A program made the translations under genes and the position numbers. Shown in pieces: positions 24,228-28,876 of a stretch of DNA of 28,876 bases. The notes under the pieces were generated by a model that saw only the letters and a list, made by a program, of their open reading frames with translations, was not told the DNA's origin and searched no databases. How positions within the stretch are numbered: the first letter of the stretch is position 1; the number at the start of each line of letters is the position of its first letter. Source of the DNA: JAJRWS01 sp039831705 (GTDB lineage Bacteria > Planctomycetota > Planctomycetia > Pirellulales > Lacipirellulaceae); NCBI GenBank assembly GCA_039831705.1, contig JBDOMT010000246.1, forward strand, positions 1 to 28,876, in the 5' to 3' direction.

Positions 24228-26891
24228 ATGCCGTCTGATCTTTGGAAGCAGATCAAGCAAGCTTTGATCAAGGCAATGTCGCTAGAGGGGCAAGCCCGCG
24301 CTGATTTTATCAATCGTCTTGAGTGCCAATCGAGTGAACTGGCTGCGGAAGTTCGAGAGTTGATTGACGCCTCTGAAGTGGCAGAAGAGGAACAGTTTCT
24401 CGGATTTACAGCGAAATTGGGCGAGTTAGATGATACCGTGGTGTTTAACCACCAACCACCAAATTCGACCTACGACACGATTCCTCCTTCGCCTGAAAAA
24501 GAACGAAAGGGCCCTTCGTCAATACCCACGGATTCGATCAATCCATCTTTGTCGGTGTCTGAAGATTTTGAAATTAATGAGCTGCTCGGCCAAGGTGGAA
24601 TGGGAGTCGTTTATAAGGCCTATCAACATAGTCTACGCCGGCATGTTGCGTTGAAGATCATTCCCGAGCGATTGATGCGGACTCCCGAGGCGGTAGCCCG
24701 TTTTCAAATTGAAGCAGAAGCCGCTGCAAAACTTGACCATCCCGGAATCGTGCCTGTTTACGAAGTTGGTGAACGTTATGGCGTCCATTACTTTTCGATG
24801 GCTTTAGTCGAAGGAAACAACCTCGCCGCTTACGTGGATGACAAGGACTCGCGACTGGAGCAGCGCAAAGCAGCGGAGATCATCGAACAAGTTTGCCACG
24901 CCATACAATATGCGCATGACAGGGCGGTGATTCATCGAGACTTGAAACCAGAAAATATCTTACTCGACCTAGAAGGGCGCCCACGCCTGACCGATTTTGG
25001 TCTGGCGAAAGTCTTAAAAGAGGACGAAGGGCTAACCATGACCGGCCAGGTGATGGGCACGCCACGCTACATGGCCCCCGAACAGGCTACCGGCGACCAA
25101 AAAGCCTTATCCAATCGCACCGATGTCTATTCCCTGGGAGCAACCCTCTATGCCCTGCTGGCAGGCAGGGCCCCATTTGGGGCCGATACTTTACTCCAAA
25201 CCATCAAGCAGGTCGTCGAAAGTACTCCCCCCTCATTAACGGAATTTGCCCCAAATGTTTCGCCCGACTTGCAGACGATTTGTGAAAAATGCCTGCAGAA
25301 ACGACCCCATGATCGGTATGACTCGGCAGGTGAGATGGCTGCGGATCTCAGGCGCTATCTGGATGGTTACCCAATCGCCGCACGCCCCATGGGCCGGTGG
25401 AAGCGAAGCTATCTCTGGTGCCGCCGGAATCCGATAGTAGCCACATTGCTATCCGTTACGACCGCCACGCTAATTGCTGCTACAGTCATCTCTTCACTAT
25501 TTGCTTTTATAACGAACCAGGCGTTACATGAAGCGAATACGAATGCACAGCAACTACGAGAAGCAATCAAGGAGTCCTTTGTCTTTGCCAGCGAAGGCAT
25601 CCTGACCCATGAGCCTGGAATGCAAACAGTTCGCGAAACATTCCTTGAAAATGCCTTGCAATACTATTCGCAGCTTGCCTTGCTGACTCCCAAAGACCGG
25701 GCATCGCAACAAGAAATGGCCGATGCGGAATTTATGCTGGGGAAAGTGCAAGCCACCTTGGGCGACACTCCGTCTGCAAACGCCTCCTATCAAAGTGCTC
25801 GTACCGCACTGCAGCGCCTTGCCAAACAGTCGCCAGACAATGCCACCTTACTTTCAAAATTGGCAAAAACACACACCGAATTAGGTAGCCTGGCACAGTC
25901 CCAACTTAACTCCCTGCCAACGAAGACGTCTGAAGCAGGAAATCTGCTTCTCGAACAATGGGTGGAAGAACTCGCCAATGCACTTAGGATTCGGCAACGA
26001 GTGGATGAGATTCAGCCCTTCCAGCAAGAGTCACAACGATTGCTGGCCAATGCCTACATGCATCTGGCGATGGCTAAAGGAGAACGCGGCGTTTCAAATA
26101 AACGTATTGAGGAGGTTGAAGAGGCACGCAAACTCATGTTGCAAGCTCAAGAGATACGGCAAACGACAATACGTCAACTAGACGACGAGCCCGAAATCAA
26201 ACGCGATTTTGCCAACGGATTTTTTAATTTAGCAAATCTAAGATCTCAACTCGCTTCCTTGACGACGCATGAGAATATTGGACATGAACTCCTACTCCAG
26301 TCCATCGCCGATGCCCAACAGGCGATTGACGTAGCCCGATCGTTGCCACTTACTGCTATCGATTTTGACGCACAACTAGAACTCTCGAATTACTTTCGTT
26401 TAAAGGCCAATATCGAATTCCAACTCTCTTTGCTCGAAGATGCAGAGAGCAGCTATCAGCGCTCTCTTGATATTGTTGAAAAATTATCGGCCCGCAACTC
26501 GCACGTTTTTCACTACCGCCTGAGAATGGCTGAAACCTACTACAATCTTTGCAACTTGTACTTTTTCCAGCACCACACCATCAAAGGCCTTCAGTATCTA
26601 AGGAGCTGCCGTGAATGCTTAGTAGAAGGTATTCGCATTGACCCGCGGCAAGACAAGGCTGGTGCTGAGTTAGTTAGTTTTGTCCATGCGGTCGCTTTAG
26701 CACTTGCTAAAAGTGAAAATTATCAATTGGCCCTGGAACAGCTCGATCAAACAATTGCACCCCTTTTGGCCCTCATCGAGCAATCTCCCGTGGAGTATTC
26801 GAAACTGCAGATACAAGTCAAATCGCTACAAAAAGCGGCGGAGCAGATACGAAGCCTCCAGCAAGAGTCAAAGGCGTCACCTACGGCTTAG
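24228..26891 (+). CDS. Membrane-anchored Ser/Thr protein kinase with TPR-like C-terminus
   Basis: 887 residues. Cytoplasmic N-terminal segment (1-113); Hanks-type kinase domain with glycine loop GQGGMGVVY (121-129), Lys143 in VALKII, catalytic HRDLKPEN with Asp238, DFG at 256-258 and GTPRYMAPEQ; a single membrane helix about 403-428; then a long helical region with TPR-like repeats (AEFMLGKVQATLGDTPSANASYQSA) on the far side of the membrane. All catalytic residues are present, so it should be active. ATG 24228 is chosen because it follows the sigma stop by four bases and starts a plausible N-terminus; the frame is open further upstream but overlaps the sigma gene. Coupling to the sigma factor suggests phosphorylation control of a dedicated regulon. 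Confidence 0.93.
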   Translation: MPSDLWKQIKQALIKAMSLEGQARADFINRLECQSSELAAEVRELIDASEVAEEEQFLGFTAKLGELDDTVVFNHQPPNSTYDTIPPSPEKERKGPSSIPTDSINPSLSVSEDFEINELLGQGGMGVVYKAYQHSLRRHVALKIIPERLMRTPEAVARFQIEAEAAAKLDHPGIVPVYEVGERYGVHYFSMALVEGNNLAAYVDDKDSRLEQRKAAEIIEQVCHAIQYAHDRAVIHRDLKPENILLDLEGRPRLTDFGLAKVLKEDEGLTMTGQVMGTPRYMAPEQATGDQKALSNRTDVYSLGATLYALLAGRAPFGADTLLQTIKQVVESTPPSLTEFAPNVSPDLQTICEKCLQKRPHDRYDSAGEMAADLRRYLDGYPIAARPMGRWKRSYLWCRRNPIVATLLSVTTATLIAATVISSLFAFITNQALHEANTNAQQLREAIKESFVFASEGILTHEPGMQTVRETFLENALQYYSQLALLTPKDRASQQEMADAEFMLGKVQATLGDTPSANASYQSARTALQRLAKQSPDNATLLSKLAKTHTELGSLAQSQLNSLPTKTSEAGNLLLEQWVEELANALRIRQRVDEIQPFQQESQRLLANAYMHLAMAKGERGVSNKRIEEVEEARKLMLQAQEIRQTTIRQLDDEPEIKRDFANGFFNLANLRSQLASLTTHENIGHELLLQSIADAQQAIDVARSLPLTAIDFDAQLELSNYFRLKANIEFQLSLLEDAESSYQRSLDIVEKLSARNSHVFHYRLRMAETYYNLCNLYFFQHHTIKGLQYLRSCRECLVEGIRIDPRQDKAGAELVSFVHAVALALAKSENYQLALEQLDQTIAPLLALIEQSPVEYSKLQIQVKSLQKAAEQIRSLQQESKASPTA

Positions 26892-26913
26892 CCTGGATAT
26901 TTCATGCTAGCAT
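26886..26913 (+). repeat. Possible mobile-element end relic at the kinase stop codon
   Basis: The stop codon (26889-26891) lies inside GGCTTAGCCTGGATATTTCA (26885-26904). This resembles TTAGCCCGGATATTTATCCG near the right end of the window (28692-28711). ATGCTAGCAT (26904-26913) next to it is a perfect 10-base palindrome. From memory, AGCCCGGAT-ATTCATG-type sequences occur at ends of planctomycete insertion sequences; no transposase is in the window. Confidence 0.3.
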
Positions 26914-27052
26914 CGCCCCCCCCAAAGTCTGCTTAAGCCGCAACGCCTACGCAGCCGATACCCTCGGTTGACTGACTATCTATAGACACACCTCGATTTC
27001 GAATTGAAATACAGATTACTTTACCGGCTGCTTTTTCCCGGGGAGGACAAGG

Positions 27053-28432
27053 ATGATTTTTCGATTGCTTCAGTTGCCTGATAAGTGCAGGTTCTGCCTG
27101 GCTTGTTGCTTTTCTTTGTGGGGATCCTTGGTAGTTTCTGAATTGGTCTGTTGCCAAGAAACAGACCTCCTGCCCAGTGACCAACGAGTGATCCAAGAGC
27201 CCAAGAGTGCCAATCCACTCTCTGGTCCCGTGCGACATGCTCCTCGCCCTGTCGTTCCTCCATCAATCTCCTCAGAGAACGGCAATCTGTCACCGAATCC
27301 TTTTCAACGTCAAAGTGAATATTCCAACGCACCCATTCCACCCTCACCCAATCCCTCAAGTAGACAACAACCGCGTACCCAAGCTACACCAACTTCCAAT
27401 ATTTCAAGATCGCGTAGCCAAAACAACAATCCATTTTCTCCTCGACTGGCTCGTGTTCCTTACATCATGGGTGACTTTTTCGGACGTGGACACACCACTG
27501 CATACCTCCAGGGACAAGACTTCTCAGGTTCGACAGCGTTGCCAAATCCAAGTGCCGGCGGTGTGGTCGGTCGTGTACGACTGCAAGACAACAACAGCCC
27601 ATTGCCCAGAGACCGCGTTTTTTTGGACTACAGCTTCTTCCACAATGTACCACTGACTTCTTCGGGAATTGACGTAAATCGGTTTTCACCGGGCATTGAG
27701 AAAACTTACTTAGATGGCATGGCCTCATTGGAAATTCGCGTTCCCATGGCCGTCACACTCAATACCAACATCGTCCCCGACGTGCCGAGCGATACTTCCG
27801 CCACGGAATTTGGCAACATTATGATAGCACCAAAATTCTTACTCACTGCAACCAGTGAGATGGCTCTTGCAGCCGGGTTGGGTGTATCGATCCCTACCGC
27901 AGATGACATTAAATTTGGCCTGGGCGACGGAACCAAACTCCTCTCGATATCAAATGAATCCGTCCACTTGGTACCTTACATGGCGATCCTTTATACCCCA
28001 AAGCAAAGCAATTTTTTTGCTCAAGCTTTCCTTTCCTATGATTTTGACACTCGTGGCAACTCCGTGCACACCTATGCCAATGGAACAAGTCGAGAAAAGT
28101 TGGGCATATGGCAGGACCAACATTTAGCTTCGTTGAGTCTTTCTGCGGGCTCCTGGCTCTATGAAAACCATTGCTGCAGCAGCCTGTTAGAGAGTATCAG
28201 TTGGTCTGCAGAAATCCATTACACGGCAACGATCAACGATGCCGATTTTTTAGCGGACGGCGCAAATACATTCGGTAATCCAGAGGCAAATATGTCTTTG
28301 GTCAATGGTGCCATCGGAACTCATGTGAACATCGGAAGAACGAAGTTCACAGTGGGCTACTCCACTCCTTTCACTAGTAGCGATCGTGTTTTCGATGGCG
28401 AACTACGGTTGTTCGTGAACCGTTTCTTCTAG
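27053..28432 (+). CDS. Predicted outer-membrane beta-barrel protein
   Basis: 459 residues; function not known. GGGGAGGACAAGG just before ATG 27053 is a strong ribosome binding site. The N-terminus has a hydrophobic export signal (CRFCLACCFSLWGSLVVSEL) that contains several Cys. Residues about 40-130 are a Pro/Ser/Asn/Gln-rich linker. From about 135 the sequence alternates polar and aromatic residues in strand-length runs (RVFLDYSFFHNVPL, TYLDGMASLEIRVPMAV, MIAPKFLLTA, LVPYMAILYT, NFFAQAFLSYDF, FTVGYSTPF). It ends in Phe (ELRLFVNRFF), the usual C-terminal signal of outer-membrane barrels. Similar proteins are, as I recall, common in planctomycetes. It stands alone, 161 bases after the kinase. 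Confidence 0.75.
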   Translation: MIFRLLQLPDKCRFCLACCFSLWGSLVVSELVCCQETDLLPSDQRVIQEPKSANPLSGPVRHAPRPVVPPSISSENGNLSPNPFQRQSEYSNAPIPPSPNPSSRQQPRTQATPTSNISRSRSQNNNPFSPRLARVPYIMGDFFGRGHTTAYLQGQDFSGSTALPNPSAGGVVGRVRLQDNNSPLPRDRVFLDYSFFHNVPLTSSGIDVNRFSPGIEKTYLDGMASLEIRVPMAVTLNTNIVPDVPSDTSATEFGNIMIAPKFLLTATSEMALAAGLGVSIPTADDIKFGLGDGTKLLSISNESVHLVPYMAILYTPKQSNFFAQAFLSYDFDTRGNSVHTYANGTSREKLGIWQDQHLASLSLSAGSWLYENHCCSSLLESISWSAEIHYTATINDADFLADGANTFGNPEANMSLVNGAIGTHVNIGRTKFTVGYSTPFTSSDRVFDGELRLFVNRFF

Positions 28433-28876
28433 AGATGTATTCCGAATGTTGACCTTTTAACGATTTTGAAGCCGTTGGTACGCCATCAAGTTCCGATATG
28501 TCTTCGCTGATCACTTCCTTACATCTTTGCCAGCTCACGCCAAGAAGTGGTGTTGAGCGTTTGCCGCCAGCAGTAGAACCAGCAATAACGGCAGCATCGC
28601 TGCGACCTGCCAACATTGCCCAAATACCCTGCTCTCTGATCCCTTTTATTCAATATTGGTAATGGACGTCACGATACTCCCTAACGAGACGTTAGCCCGG
28701 ATATTTATCCGTTTCGTCGCGAGGTGGCTTAAGTCCTTTCGTGACAAGGCATGTGAGGTTTGCGACCGCAGGCGTGTTTTATACACGTTGAGGCGACCAC
28801 AGCTGCGCCGCGGTGCCCGGGACCGAAACATAACGCAGCCACGGAAGGACTTGGGACGCCGTAGCAGAAACGGGTG
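28433..28876. other. Noncoding right end with two small hairpins
   Basis: No credible gene in these 444 bases; the short frames have no family resemblance. CTAACG-AGA-CGTTAG (28681-28695) is a perfect 6-base-pair hairpin, followed at once by CGGAT-ATTT-ATCCG (28698-28711). The second lies in the stretch similar to the one at the kinase stop. The composition after 28710 becomes richer in G and C. An RNA gene or mobile-element end beyond the window edge cannot be excluded. Confidence 0.4.

Noticed and set aside
26961..26986. TTGACT...TATAGA as promoter of the outer-membrane protein gene
   Set aside because: The two hexamers are separated by only about 10 bases, too close for a sigma70-type promoter.
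28646..28831. Small minus-strand frame at the right end
   Set aside because: It is Arg/Ser-rich with no recognisable motif, overlaps hairpins and lacks a ribosome binding site.

Overview
The window reads as chromosomal DNA of a planctomycete, most likely of the Pirellulaceae/Rhodopirellula type. The evidence is the combination of gene families rather than any single marker. It has a FabZ-ACP-FabZ-FabF cassette, a Cys-rich lipoprotein ending in YYTVRGPRDFL...NPPSIGPY, an ECF-type sigma factor immediately followed by a membrane Ser/Thr kinase, two PEP-CTERM secreted proteins (one with dockerin-like Ca-binding repeats), a sulfatase remnant, and intergenic regions filled with short palindromic repeats. 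An apolipoprotein N-acyltransferase, predicted lipoproteins and predicted outer-membrane barrels all fit a diderm cell.

Layout. 1-611: the C-terminus of an unidentified protein. 745-3627: a tight four-gene fatty-acid-type operon (dehydratase, acyl carrier protein, dehydratase paralogue, ketosynthase) behind a good sigma70-like promoter and closed by a hairpin. 3724-4158 (minus): Cys-rich lipoprotein. 4496-6499: MsbA-like ABC exporter with an unusual coiled-coil insert. 6711-7616: radical SAM protein. 7603-8563: a gene graveyard with truncated PhyH-like, sulfatase and GNAT remnants. 8928-10502: secreted two-DTG aspartic-protease-like protein with dockerin repeats and PEP-CTERM. 10512-11540 (minus): predicted lipoprotein. 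11952-13628: Lnt. 13718-15496: ABC-F ATPase. 15703-19149 (minus): very large surface protein, a probable N-terminal beta-barrel followed by beta-helix repeats. 19474-20253 (minus): cyclophilin-like PPIase with PEP-CTERM. 20590-22707: secreted FAD-dependent oxidoreductase with a golvesin-like C-terminal domain. 22710-23459 (minus): secreted protein of unknown function. 23651-26891: sigma factor plus Ser/Thr kinase. 27053-28432: predicted outer-membrane protein. 28433-28876: noncoding, with hairpins.

Themes. Much of the window concerns the cell envelope and exported proteins: lipid synthesis, lipoprotein acylation, a lipid-type exporter, surface proteins and PEP-CTERM substrates. The best candidates for something undescribed are the inverse-autotransporter-like beta-helix protein (15703-19149), the aspartic-protease/dockerin/PEP-CTERM protein (8928-10502), the paired-dehydratase fatty-acid cassette (745-3627) and a composite inverted-repeat element with pseudoknot topology that fills a convergent intergenic gap (15497-15702). 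All family assignments come from reading motifs; no database search was possible.
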